Part shown: one piece after another, positions 26,260 through 34,670 of the stretch
Layout of the letters: each line of letters starts with the position of its first letter
Position numbering within the stretch: the first letter of the stretch is position 1
Origin: CAVVMA01 sp963830715
GTDB lineage: Bacteria; Desulfobacterota; Binatia; Binatales; Binataceae
Reading direction: 5' to 3'
DNA: 64,000 nucleotides
Assembly (NCBI GenBank): GCA_963830715.1
Contig: CAWHNS010000024.1
Coordinates: forward strand, 372,001-436,000
The notes under the pieces: model-generated
The model's input: the letters and a program-made list of their open reading frames with translations, nothing else
Told to the model about the DNA's origin: nothing
Databases searched by the model: none
Position numbers and translations under genes: made by a program

Positions 26260-26604
26260 CGAACCTTGAGCGCATTCGGAAGGACCTAAGCCCCGCGCGA
26301 CGCAAAAAGATCGAGGCCCGCGCGACGCAACTGATTGCCGAGGAAATGACCTTGCGGGAGACTCCGGCGCGCTCGCAAGCTCACGCAGGTTCGCATCGCC
26401 AAGGCTCTCGGAATTAGCCAGGATGGTGTTTCGCGCCTCGAAAAGCGCAGCGATCTGTTGCTCTCTACACTGCGGAAGACCGTCGAGGCCTTGGGCGGCA
26501 GCCTTTCCCTTATCGCGGAGTTTCCCGACCGCGAACCTGTCATGCTGTCCGGCATAGCGGCCGCAGAAGCGGAGCCCGCATCTCACAAACACCGGGCGGC
26601 CTGA
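26256..26604 (+). pseudogene. Frameshifted HigA/Xre-type antitoxin
   Basis: The antitoxin partner of the preceding toxin. The first frame (MTNLERIRKDL to AEEMTLRE) is the normal N-terminus. An extra A at about 26361 shifts the frame, and the original frame ends at a stop near 26413. Reading past the extra base restores a textbook helix-turn-helix: LRRARKLTQV, IAKALGISQDGVSRLEKRSD, LLLSTLRKTVEALGG, then a C-terminal tail to TGA 26602-26604. The distal part has no mutated motif, so the insertion is recent, a consensus error, or a translational frameshift site. If real, the antitoxin cannot bind DNA. Confidence 0.75.
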
Positions 26605-26617
26605 TGAGTTGACATAG

Positions 26618-27268
26618 ATGACACTCGAGTATGATCTGTTCTGGTCTTTTCGCTCGCCATATTCCTATCTGGTTACGCCGCGCCTGGTTGAATTCGAGCG
26701 CGAGTATGACGTGAAGTGCCGCGTACGCCCGGTCTATCCGATCGCGGTCCGGATTCCCGGCTTCTTCAAGCAGGTGAATCCGATGTGGCCGCCCTATCTG
26801 CTGCGCGATTGCTCGCGGATCGCGGAGATGCTCGGCATGCCCTTCGCCTGGCCCAGCCCCGATCCGATTGTCATGGACATGAGCACCGGGGAGGTCCCGA
26901 AGGATCAACCGTATATCCATCGGTTGACAAGGCTGGGCGTCGCCGCTGCCGATCTCGGCAAGGGACTGCCGTTCCTCGCAGCGGTGAGCGGCGTGATTTT
27001 CGGCGGAGTTCGGGACTGGCATCTCGGCGAGCATCTGGCCGGAGCGGCGCATCGCGCTGGTCTGGACCTCGCGAAACTCGATTCGGAAATCGAGCGCGAC
27101 CCGCATCGGTACGAAGCCGCGATCGCCGAAAACGAGTCCGCGCAGAAGCGCGCCGGCCATTGGGGCGTCCCTCTGATGGTCTTCAACGGCGAGCCTTTCT
27201 TCGGCCAGGACCGCTTCGACCTGCTGCGCTGGCGCATGAATCGAAACGGCCTCGCCCGCCGCCGCTGA
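26618..27268 (+). CDS. DsbA-family / 2-hydroxychromene-2-carboxylate isomerase-like protein
   Basis: A 216-residue thioredoxin-fold protein of the kappa-class GST/HCCA isomerase type. The N-terminus DLFWSFRSPYSYL holds the catalytic Ser-type motif (SFRSPYSY) in place of the DsbA CxxC. The C-terminus WGVPLMVFNGEPFFGQDRFDLL carries the cis-Pro and the family FFGQDR/L signature. Such enzymes act in aromatic (naphthalene-type) degradation with glutathione. It follows the toxin-antitoxin locus by 13 bp and precedes an aldo/keto reductase. A copy of its last third recurs at 28381-28554. Confidence 0.85.
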   Translation: MTLEYDLFWSFRSPYSYLVTPRLVEFEREYDVKCRVRPVYPIAVRIPGFFKQVNPMWPPYLLRDCSRIAEMLGMPFAWPSPDPIVMDMSTGEVPKDQPYIHRLTRLGVAAADLGKGLPFLAAVSGVIFGGVRDWHLGEHLAGAAHRAGLDLAKLDSEIERDPHRYEAAIAENESAQKRAGHWGVPLMVFNGEPFFGQDRFDLLRWRMNRNGLARRR

Positions 27269-27358
27269 ACGGCGCCGCGACACGGCTACAGCCGCCTTTC
27301 TCGATGTACGCCCTTGCCGGGGCGCGCTAAGATGGCCGCGGGCAAAGGCGGCCCCACT

Positions 27359-28315
27359 ATGGAACATCGTGCGCTGGGAAAATCCGGATTGCAGGTCTCA
27401 CTCGTCGGACTGGGATGCAACAACTTCGGCATGCGTATCGACGCGGAGAAGACCCGCGCCGTGGTGCGGCGCGCCCTCGACGAGGGCGTGACCCTGTTCG
27501 ACACCGCCGACATCTACGGTGGACGCGGCAAGTCGGAGGAACTGCTCGGGCAGGCGCTCGGCGGCCGGCGCAAAGACGTGATCGTCGCGACCAAGTTCGG
27601 GATGCCGATGGGCGACGGTCCGCATATGAGCGGGGCGTCGCGCCGCTACATCATGAACGCCGCCGAGTCGAGCTTGCGCCGCCTCGGAACAGACTACATC
27701 GACCTGTACCAAATCCATCAGCCGGACCCGGCGACTCCGCAGGAAGAAACGCTCCAGACTCTTGACGCGCTGGTGCGCTCGGGCAAGGTGCGTTACATCG
27801 GGTGCAGCAATTTCTCCGGATGGCAGCTCGCCGATGCGATCTGGATCTCGCGAAGCGGCGGCCTTGCCTCATACATCTCGGCGCAGAACCTGTACAACCT
27901 GCTCGATCGCCGGATCGAGCGCGAGTTGACGCCCGCCTGCCGGCACTACGGCGTGGGCATCCTGCCTTACTTCCCGCTGGCTAGCGGCTTCCTGACCGGC
28001 AAGTACCGTCGCGGCTCCGAGCCGCCCCAGGGCACCCGCCTTGCCCTGATGCGCCCGATGGCGGAACGCGTACTCACTGCCGGGAACTTCGCGACGCTGG
28101 AACGGCTCGAGGACTTCGCCCGCTCGCACGGGCACAGCATGGTCGAGCTGGCTACGAGTTGGCTCGCGGATCAGCCGCAGGTATCGAGTGTGATCTCCGG
28201 CGCTACCAGTCCCGAGCAGGTCAGCGAGAACGTGAAAGCGGCCGGATGGAGACTCAGCGCCGATGAGCTGGCCGAAATCGACAAGCTCACCAGGCATCGA
28301 CCAGCCCGCGAGTAA
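27359..28315 (+). CDS. Aldo/keto reductase
   Basis: A 318-residue (from ATG 27359) NADPH-dependent aldo/keto reductase with a TIM-barrel fold. Catalytic Asp and Tyr lie in FDTADIYGGRGKSE, Lys in VATKFG, and His in YQIHQPD. The NADP-binding C-terminus has 'SGATSPEQVSENVKA'. ATG 27332 or GTG 27314 would add 9-15 residues, but ATG 27359 gives the normal EHRALGKSGLQVS start. It closely resembles the YajO/Gpr-like reductases of aldehydes. The flanking duplicated isomerase tails suggest that the gene was within a rearranged block. Confidence 0.9.
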   Translation: MEHRALGKSGLQVSLVGLGCNNFGMRIDAEKTRAVVRRALDEGVTLFDTADIYGGRGKSEELLGQALGGRRKDVIVATKFGMPMGDGPHMSGASRRYIMNAAESSLRRLGTDYIDLYQIHQPDPATPQEETLQTLDALVRSGKVRYIGCSNFSGWQLADAIWISRSGGLASYISAQNLYNLLDRRIERELTPACRHYGVGILPYFPLASGFLTGKYRRGSEPPQGTRLALMRPMAERVLTAGNFATLERLEDFARSHGHSMVELATSWLADQPQVSSVISGATSPEQVSENVKAAGWRLSADELAEIDKLTRHRPARE

Positions 28316-28340
28316 GACCCGTCGCCTGGACCGGGGTCGG

Positions 28341-28554
28341 TCGTCCTACTGCCGGGTCATTGCCGCGCGCGCCTGGGCGGCGCGATCCTGATCGCTACGA
28401 AGCCGTGATCGCCGAAAATGAGTCCGCGCAGAAGCGCGCCGGACGTTGGGGCGTACCGCTGATGGTCTTCAACGGCGAGCCGTTTTTCGGGCAGAATCGC
28501 TTCGATCTGCTGCGATGGCGCATGCAACGAAACGGCCTAACTCGCCGCCGCTGA
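28341..28554 (+). pseudogene. Chimeric scar: sulfatase 3' end joined to isomerase 3' fragment
   Basis: Bases 28381-28554 encode DPDRYEAVIAENESAQKRAG...WGVPLMVFNGEPFFGQNRFD, a near copy of the last 57 residues of the isomerase at 26618-27268. The preceding 28341-28363 is identical over 23 bp to 30554-30576, the 3' end of the arylsulfatase gene on the other strand (stop and MTRQ codons). So two gene tails meet tail-to-tail here. This looks like a remnant of a duplicated isomerase next to a sulfatase, left by a deletion or rearrangement. It is not expected to make a functional protein. Confidence 0.8.
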
Positions 28555-28598
28555 GCGGCGACCGCGGCAGGGGTAACCGCGACCTGCCTCGCGCACGG

Positions 28599-30305
28599 TT
28601 ACTGGTTGAGCACTGCGACTAGCTTGCGGTCGCCGTTCTTCGCCTGCATCGTGTGCTCCAACGCTGAAATCCGCTCTTCGAATGAAGCTTTCACGGCGAC
28701 CATCTGAGCCGAGAGCTTCTTGATCTGCTCGGCTTGCCGCGCGTTCTCGCTGGCCTGTCTCCGCACTTCGTTGGTCTGCTTCTGCATCTCATGGGTTTGC
28801 TTCTGCAATTCGTTGAGCAGCATTCCGGCAAGTTCGGAATAACGGACCGTCTCGACCTTTCCGTCCGCGTCGTAGGTGACCAGCTCCGGATACACCCGCT
28901 CCACTTCCTCCGCGACCAAGCCGTACTGGATAGTGCCGGTTTGATCCTCCTTGTAGCGGAAGGTCACCGGCCGCAGGTCCATCAGCCGCCCGCTCGCATC
29001 GCCCATGTCGCGGATGTCGCGCTTGTAGCGGACCGATGACTTCACGGTGCCGAGCTGGCCGCTTGAATTGACGACTACATCGGTCCCGTTGGGCACGTTG
29101 GCCCCGCTGATGCCGGCGATGAATGTCCGGGCCTGCAGGCCCTCGGTGCCGATGCGGATCGAACGATTCTCCATGCCGCCGCCTGAATTGCCGATATAGA
29201 TGTCGTTGTTTCCGGTAGTGAGGCCGGCGCCTGCCTTGTAGCCCAACGCGATGTTGTTGTTGCCGGTGGTATTGCCGATGTTGCTGAGCGCGCCGAATCC
29301 GACCCCGGTGTTGTTGCTGCCGGTGGTGTTCGTAAAGAGAGCGTCAGCTCCAGCGGCGGTGTTGTTGCTTCCACCGGTGTTATCGAGAAGCGCGCCGGCT
29401 CCGCTGGCGCTATTGAAGCCCCCGCTAGTGCTGGACAGGAGGGCCTCGTAGCCGTCGGCGGTATTGTTGGGGCCGTTGCTGTCGTTGAGGGCGGCATAGC
29501 CAGTTGCGGTATTGTTGACGCCTGTAGTGTTGGCGGCCAACGCATTAGCTCCGGTGGCAGTGTTGAAGCCCCCGGTAGTGTTGTCTAGGAGGGCCTCGTA
29601 GCCGCTGGCGGTATTGCTGGAGCCGTTGCTGTTGTTGAGGGCGGCATAGCCAGTTGCGGTATTGTTGACGCCCGTAGTATTGGCGGCCAACGAATTAGCT
29701 CCGGTGGCGGTGTTGAAACTCCCGGTAGTGTTGTCCAGGAGGGCCTCGTAGCCGCTGGCGGTGTTTGGGCCGCCGCTGGTGTTGTTGAGCAGGGCCTCGT
29801 ATCCGGTAGCGGTATTGTTGTCACCGGTGTTGGCGGACAGGGAGGAGTATCCGTTGGCGGTGTTGTTGCTGCCCGTTGTGTTTGTAACGAGGGCGTTATT
29901 TCCGGTGGCGGTGTTGAAGCTCCCCGTCGTATTAGCGAGCAGGGACTGATATCCAGTGGCCGTGTTTACGGTGCCGCTGGTGTTTGCGAATAGCGCCGCA
30001 TATCCCGTGGCGGTATTGACGCTGCCTGAGGTGTTGAGCTCCAGGGCTTCGGATCCGGTGGCGGTGTTGTAGGCGCCGGTTGTGTTGGCCCCGAGCGCCG
30101 CGGTTCCGAAGGCGGTGTTGTCGATGCCGCCGAGGCCGGTGTTGTTGCTGGAGAGGGCATTCGAGCCGCCAGCGGTGTTGGCGTGGTTATCACTGACGGT
30201 CGGGTTGCACCCGGGTGGGGCGCACACCGGCTGGGCCCAGGTCGGTGTCACTCCCAGCAAGAGCCCCAGCCCCGCGACCATAGCCAGCAGATGCAATTTG
30301 TTCAT
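28599..30305 (-). CDS. Exported repeat adhesin with C-terminal S74 intramolecular chaperone
   Basis: A 568-residue protein. A signal peptide (MNKLHLLAMVAGLG to TWAQ) is followed by about 330 residues of Ala/Asn/Thr-rich repeats of the YadA-head type ('NTATGYEALLNNTSGG', 'NNTATGYAALNNS'). The C-terminus has IYIGNSG, then SSVRYKRDIRDMG, RPVTFRYK and YGLVAEEVERVYPELV, the hallmark of the S74 endosialidase-type auto-cleaving trimerisation chaperone. A terminal coiled coil (QKQTHEMQKQTNEVRRQ) ends it. ATG 30305 is chosen for its signal peptide and a GGAGAGGATC ribosome site. It is likely a trimeric surface fibre. The DNA repeats are tandem and prone to length change. Confidence 0.88.
   Translation of the reverse strand: MNKLHLLAMVAGLGLLLGVTPTWAQPVCAPPGCNPTVSDNHANTAGGSNALSSNNTGLGGIDNTAFGTAALGANTTGAYNTATGSEALELNTSGSVNTATGYAALFANTSGTVNTATGYQSLLANTTGSFNTATGNNALVTNTTGSNNTANGYSSLSANTGDNNTATGYEALLNNTSGGPNTASGYEALLDNTTGSFNTATGANSLAANTTGVNNTATGYAALNNSNGSSNTASGYEALLDNTTGGFNTATGANALAANTTGVNNTATGYAALNDSNGPNNTADGYEALLSSTSGGFNSASGAGALLDNTGGSNNTAAGADALFTNTTGSNNTGVGFGALSNIGNTTGNNNIALGYKAGAGLTTGNNDIYIGNSGGGMENRSIRIGTEGLQARTFIAGISGANVPNGTDVVVNSSGQLGTVKSSVRYKRDIRDMGDASGRLMDLRPVTFRYKEDQTGTIQYGLVAEEVERVYPELVTYDADGKVETVRYSELAGMLLNELQKQTHEMQKQTNEVRRQASENARQAEQIKKLSAQMVAVKASFEERISALEHTMQAKNGDRKLVAVLNQ
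29461..29760. repeat. 150-bp tandem repeat in the adhesin gene
   Basis: Two adjacent copies of a 150-bp unit (50 codons) begin with the GGCGGCATAGCCAGTTGCGG segment seen near 29491 and again at 29641, nearly identical over most of their length. They encode the head-repeat block 'NTATGANALAANTTGVNNTATG...'. The shared sequence is more alike than the other head repeats, indicating a recent duplication. Confidence 0.8.
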
Positions 30306-30558
30306 GTTTTCTTGATCCTCTCCGTTGCGTTGGTCCGGAATATAGCGATGCGGACGGCAACTCTCGCAGGCAATGGGGGTTGCCGTCAAACGCAGCGCCC
30401 CATCGCCGGCGATGCGAGCGCTTTGGTTCACCGAAGCCAGGCTCGCGTCTGGCGAAACTACGTACCGTCTTCAGCGATCACGCCATTAAGCGCGCCCGGC
30501 GCCGGCAAGATACGAAACCGTTCCATCCGCTCGAGCGCGCGCGGCGAACGGCGTCGTC

Positions 30559-32833
30559 CTACTGCCGGGTCATTGCGGCGCGGGCTTGGGCGGCGGCTTC
30601 TGCGGCGGCTTCGCGTTCTTGCGCGGCCGGGACCTCGAATACGACGCTGCGAATCCGGCCCGGATACGCGAACGGCGCCGTGTAGTCCGAATTCACTGGC
30701 GACAGACTGCGCCCCAAATCCATTCCGGTGCTGGATAGCATCCGCAACAGGGTCGCGATTTTTCCTTCGCCTGCGATAGCGCTGTCGATCGTCAGCACGA
30801 CCCGCGCGGCCATCCGGTCGAGCCGTTCGATCTTCACCTCGAGCTTGTGTGGGCCGGATGCGAGCGGTTGCTGCGCCTTGATCATCGTATGCTCGTGGAA
30901 GCAGTTGTAATCGAAGTGAACCGCACCCTGCCTGATGTAGAGCGCGAACCCGCTGTTGAGACTGCCGCGCGCGACCAACGCGCCGTCCCCATCGGTCGCG
31001 GGATGCTCGATGTCCACCGTCATCGTCCAGCCCCGGTTCGCGGGCGGGCACGCGTCGGCGACGATATGCGAGATCGGCGGATAGTAGACGAAGCGGTTTC
31101 GCGAGGTCGGCAGGCCGGGCCGCCGCGCCGCGCGAAACAGCAGCGCTGCGCCGCGATCGTCGAGCGGCAGGACGCCATGACGTTCCGCCTCGGCCCACCA
31201 CAGTTCGATCATTTCCTTCACGCGCTTCGGCTCGCGCGTCCGCCAGGTCGTTGCACTCCGAAAAGTCTTCGTCGAGCTGATAAAGCTCCCAGCGGTCATT
31301 ATCGAATGGGACGCCCGCGTCGTGATGCGTGACCGCCTTCCATCCGCGATGCCAGATGCCGCGATGACCGAGCATCTCGAAGTACTGGGTCGATCGCGAA
31401 GTCACAGCCGCCGCATCGGTCAGAGCCGCGGCGAAGCTGGCGCCATGAATCGGCATCTGAGGAACGCCCGCGACGACCTGCGGTGCCTCGATGTGAAGCA
31501 GATCGAGAATCGTGGGCGTGAGATCGATCGCGTGGCAGAACTGGCCGCGAATCTGGCCGGGCGCGCCAAGCCGGGCAGGCCAGTGAATCACCAGCGGGTC
31601 GCGCACGCCTCCGCCGTGAGTATTCTGCTTGTACCACTTGAGCGGCGTGTTGCCGGCCTGCGCCCATCCCCAGGGGATATTGCTGTGACTGTTGGGGCCG
31701 CCGATGTCGTCGAGACGCTTGAGCGCGGCGTCGAGGTCCTCCGGGATTCCATTGAAGTAGCGCATCTCATCGAGGACGCCGATCGGACCGCCCTCCTGGC
31801 TCGCGCCATTGTCCGACATCACGATCAGCAGCGTATTGTCGAGCAGATTGATCTCGCGGAGGAATGCGACCAGCCGTCCGATCTGTTGATCGGTATGCTC
31901 GAGCATCGCCGCAAACGCTTCCTGGAGCCGCGCGGCGAAAATCCTTTCCCGGTCGGACAAGTCTTTCCATGGGCGCACGCCCGGATTGTGCGGCGCGAGC
32001 CTGGTTGCGCGCGGGATGATTCCGATCTCTTTCTGGCGCGCGAACCATTGCTCGCGCGCCGCGTCCCATCCGGAATCGAATCGCCCGCGATACTTTTCGA
32101 GATAGCGGCGGGGCGACTGATGCGGCGAATGGGTAGCGCCGAACGCCAGATACAGGAAGAACGGACGCTCGGGGACCAGCGAGGTCGTGTCGCGGATATA
32201 GCCAATCGAACGATCGACGATGTCCTCGGAGACGTGGTAGCCGTCCGCCGCACTGCCCGGCGGATCGACAAAGTGATTGTCGCAGGTGAGCTCGGGGGCG
32301 AACTGATCGGTCTCGCCCTGCAGGAACCCGTAGTATCGATCGAAGCCTCGCTGGAGCGGCCAGTTCTGATACGGTCCGGCGGCGGTGCATTCCGCCATCG
32401 GCGCGAGATGCCACTTGCCGGCGGCGAATGTGGCGTAGCCGCTGTCGCGCAGGATTTCCGCGAGCGTGGCGGCCGAGCGGGGAATCGCGCCGCGCATGTT
32501 CGGAAATCCCGTATCCATGTTGGATATCGCGCGCATCCCGACCGCGTGATGGTTGCGGCCGGTGAGAAGGCAGGCGCGCGAGGGCGAGCAGAGCGCGGTG
32601 GTATGAAACCCGGTGAAACGCAGTCCGCTCGCCGCCAGCCGATCGACGTTGGGCGTCTCGATCGTCGAGCCGTAGCATCCGAAGTGCGCAAACCCGGTGT
32701 CATCGAGCACCACGATTACGACGTTGGGAGATCCGGAAGGCAGTTTCAGATCGGGCCACCAGGGCTTCGACTCGCCCGCGGTCCGGCCGATGACGCCCCG
32801 AAACTCTTCGCCTGAGGGATGTTTGTACTGCAT
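30559..32833 (-). pseudogene. Arylsulfatase, interrupted by one frameshift
   Basis: Type I sulfatase. The first frame (from ATG 32833) carries the sulfatase core: metal ligands VVLDDTG (Asp44/45), the formylglycine site CSPSRACLLTGR (Cys82), AGKWHLAP, and 'MSDNGAS'. It runs to ECNDLA near 31240. Beyond about 31231-31240 the correct protein continues in another frame (EPKRVKEMIELWWAEAERHG, FVYYPPISH, to AAQARAAMTRQ) and ends at 30559; the first frame runs on to 30458 as Arg-rich nonsense. Allowing one extra base gives about 757 residues, the normal size for this sulfatase branch. The N-terminal catalytic domain is complete, so partial function is possible; a consensus error is also possible. 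Confidence 0.82.
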
Positions 32834-33044
32834 ATCGATGTCTCGCTCCGCTTTGAGGCCAGTTGCTATTTCACGGCGTGATTCTATTTGCGAGATACAT
32901 CAGTATCATAGCTGCGGCTTAACCGAGCATCGCAAACGCGATCCGCCGGAGCGCTCACCGTTGCTTGGCGACGGAGTGACCTTCAACGCCTCGGAGGGCA
33001 GCCGGCGTTGGACTATCGTTCGTGCGCGATGTAATCGTTATGCG

Positions 33045-34601
33045 ATGAAAATCCTTCGCTATGTCGCGCTCGCGGTCGCCATCCTGTTCATTCTCGACAT
33101 CGCGCGCCTCGCCGCGCTCGACAGGGGCGGCCCGTTTCACTCCGACGTAGTTCTGCCGGGCGCTATCCCGGGTACTCTCTACATTCCGGGCGCGGAGGAT
33201 CCTTTTTTCGGGCCGCCGCCGGCGCAACGCGCCCCCGCGGTGGTGCTGGTTCACGGCTTCACGGCTGATCGCGAGATAATGAGCGTGCTGGCGCGACGGA
33301 TCGCCCAGAACGGTTACGCGGTGCTGACCATCGACGTGCGCGGGCACGGCGCGAACCGCAATCCGTTCGTCTACGATTTCATGAACGCGTCTCTGCGCCC
33401 CGACGTCAAAGCGGCGGTCGATTTCCTGCGTGGATCGGATCTGGTGGACGGTTCGCGGATCGTCGTGATGGGGCATTCGATGGGCGCGGGCGCAGCTCTC
33501 GACTATGCGGCCAACGATCGCGATTTGCGCGGCGCGGTGATGATTTCCGGCGGATGGAGCCTCGGTCCGGTGCGCCCGAACAATGCGCTGTTCATTTTTG
33601 GCCAGAACGATCCGGAATTTATCCGCGACTCCGCGAGCGCGATTGCGGCCCGTTTGGCGGGGGTTCAACAGATCGAGCTGGGGAAACCTTACGGCGACTT
33701 CGGGCAGCGAACGGCGGTCGAAGCGATACAGGTGCCCAACGTCAATCACGTGCAAATCGTGACCTCGAAAGAAGCTGCCACCAGTATCGTCAAATGGCTC
33801 GACAGCGCCTTTGGAAGTCCTCGCACCACGAACATCACGCTGTCCGACCCACGCCTGCGCGTTGTGGTGATCGCGCAAATCCTGTTCCTGATTCTGCTCG
33901 TCCCGATCGGACGTATCGCGGGCTGGATTGCGACTGAATGGGCGGAACGACCGGCAGGAGCTGAAGGCTGGATCGGTCTCGCGATTCTTGCCGGCGCGTT
34001 GGTGGCGGTAATGCCTCTGGTGGCGAATGACGCGCCGGCCTCGTTCCTGTCACTGGTGATCGGAGACAGCGAGGTATCGTGGCTCGGCGCGGCGGGGATC
34101 GCTTTGATCGCGGTTCTGGTGATCTGGGGAAGGCTTGAGTGGGTCAGATTCGGTGTCAGCACGCTCCCGACGCTGCTTGCCGCAGCGCTCGCGTTTGCGA
34201 CGATCTACGTCTGCCAGAACTCGCATTCAGTGACGTTCCATCGTCTGGCGTTCACTCCGGAAAGACTGCTGGCCTGGATTTTCGCCGCCGCGATGACGCT
34301 CCCGTTCTGGCTCGGCTTCGAATTCCTGGTTCGGCGCGGCGGAGTGGCGATGTCCACCCTCCTCGGATCGTTGGGGCGGGTCATTATCGTTGTCCTGCTA
34401 TTTGCAGGCGCGATGGTCGGAGTCTTTCCGCGCGTGCTGTTTCTGATCGTCCCGATCATCGCACTCCAGTTCATCGCACTGGAAGTTCTGGCGGCGTCGG
34501 CGTACAGCACATCGCGCAACCTGTTTCTGGTCGCGCTGATGGAAACGGCGTGGTTCGCCTGGCTTCTCGCGGCGACCAACCCGATCACTTTCATGCTGTA
34601 G
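33045..34601 (+). CDS. Alpha/beta hydrolase fused to a C-terminal membrane domain
   Basis: A 518-residue protein. A single N-terminal helix (about residues 5-25) anchors an alpha/beta-hydrolase domain with VLVHGFTADREIM and nucleophile elbow GHSMGAG; the likely acid is in FGQNDPEF and the His in NVNHVQIV. From about residue 280 onward come seven or so transmembrane helices with no recognised domain. The arrangement places the hydrolase outside the cytoplasm or on one membrane face and suggests processing of a lipid or peptidoglycan-linked ester (inference). ATG 33045 is chosen because the upstream frame overlaps the sulfatase gene on the other strand. Confidence 0.82.
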   Translation: MKILRYVALAVAILFILDIARLAALDRGGPFHSDVVLPGAIPGTLYIPGAEDPFFGPPPAQRAPAVVLVHGFTADREIMSVLARRIAQNGYAVLTIDVRGHGANRNPFVYDFMNASLRPDVKAAVDFLRGSDLVDGSRIVVMGHSMGAGAALDYAANDRDLRGAVMISGGWSLGPVRPNNALFIFGQNDPEFIRDSASAIAARLAGVQQIELGKPYGDFGQRTAVEAIQVPNVNHVQIVTSKEAATSIVKWLDSAFGSPRTTNITLSDPRLRVVVIAQILFLILLVPIGRIAGWIATEWAERPAGAEGWIGLAILAGALVAVMPLVANDAPASFLSLVIGDSEVSWLGAAGIALIAVLVIWGRLEWVRFGVSTLPTLLAAALAFATIYVCQNSHSVTFHRLAFTPERLLAWIFAAAMTLPFWLGFEFLVRRGGVAMSTLLGSLGRVIIVVLLFAGAMVGVFPRVLFLIVPIIALQFIALEVLAASAYSTSRNLFLVALMETAWFAWLLAATNPITFML

Positions 34602-34670
34602 GATCGCGGCCCTGCGCGATCGTCCTGCGCGGCCAGTAGCCGCCGAGTGATCGCTCGCGCCCGGAACGGA

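Noticed and set aside
31322..32815. Long plus-strand ORF of 497 codons
   Set aside because: Antisense to the arylsulfatase, composition of a shadow frame.
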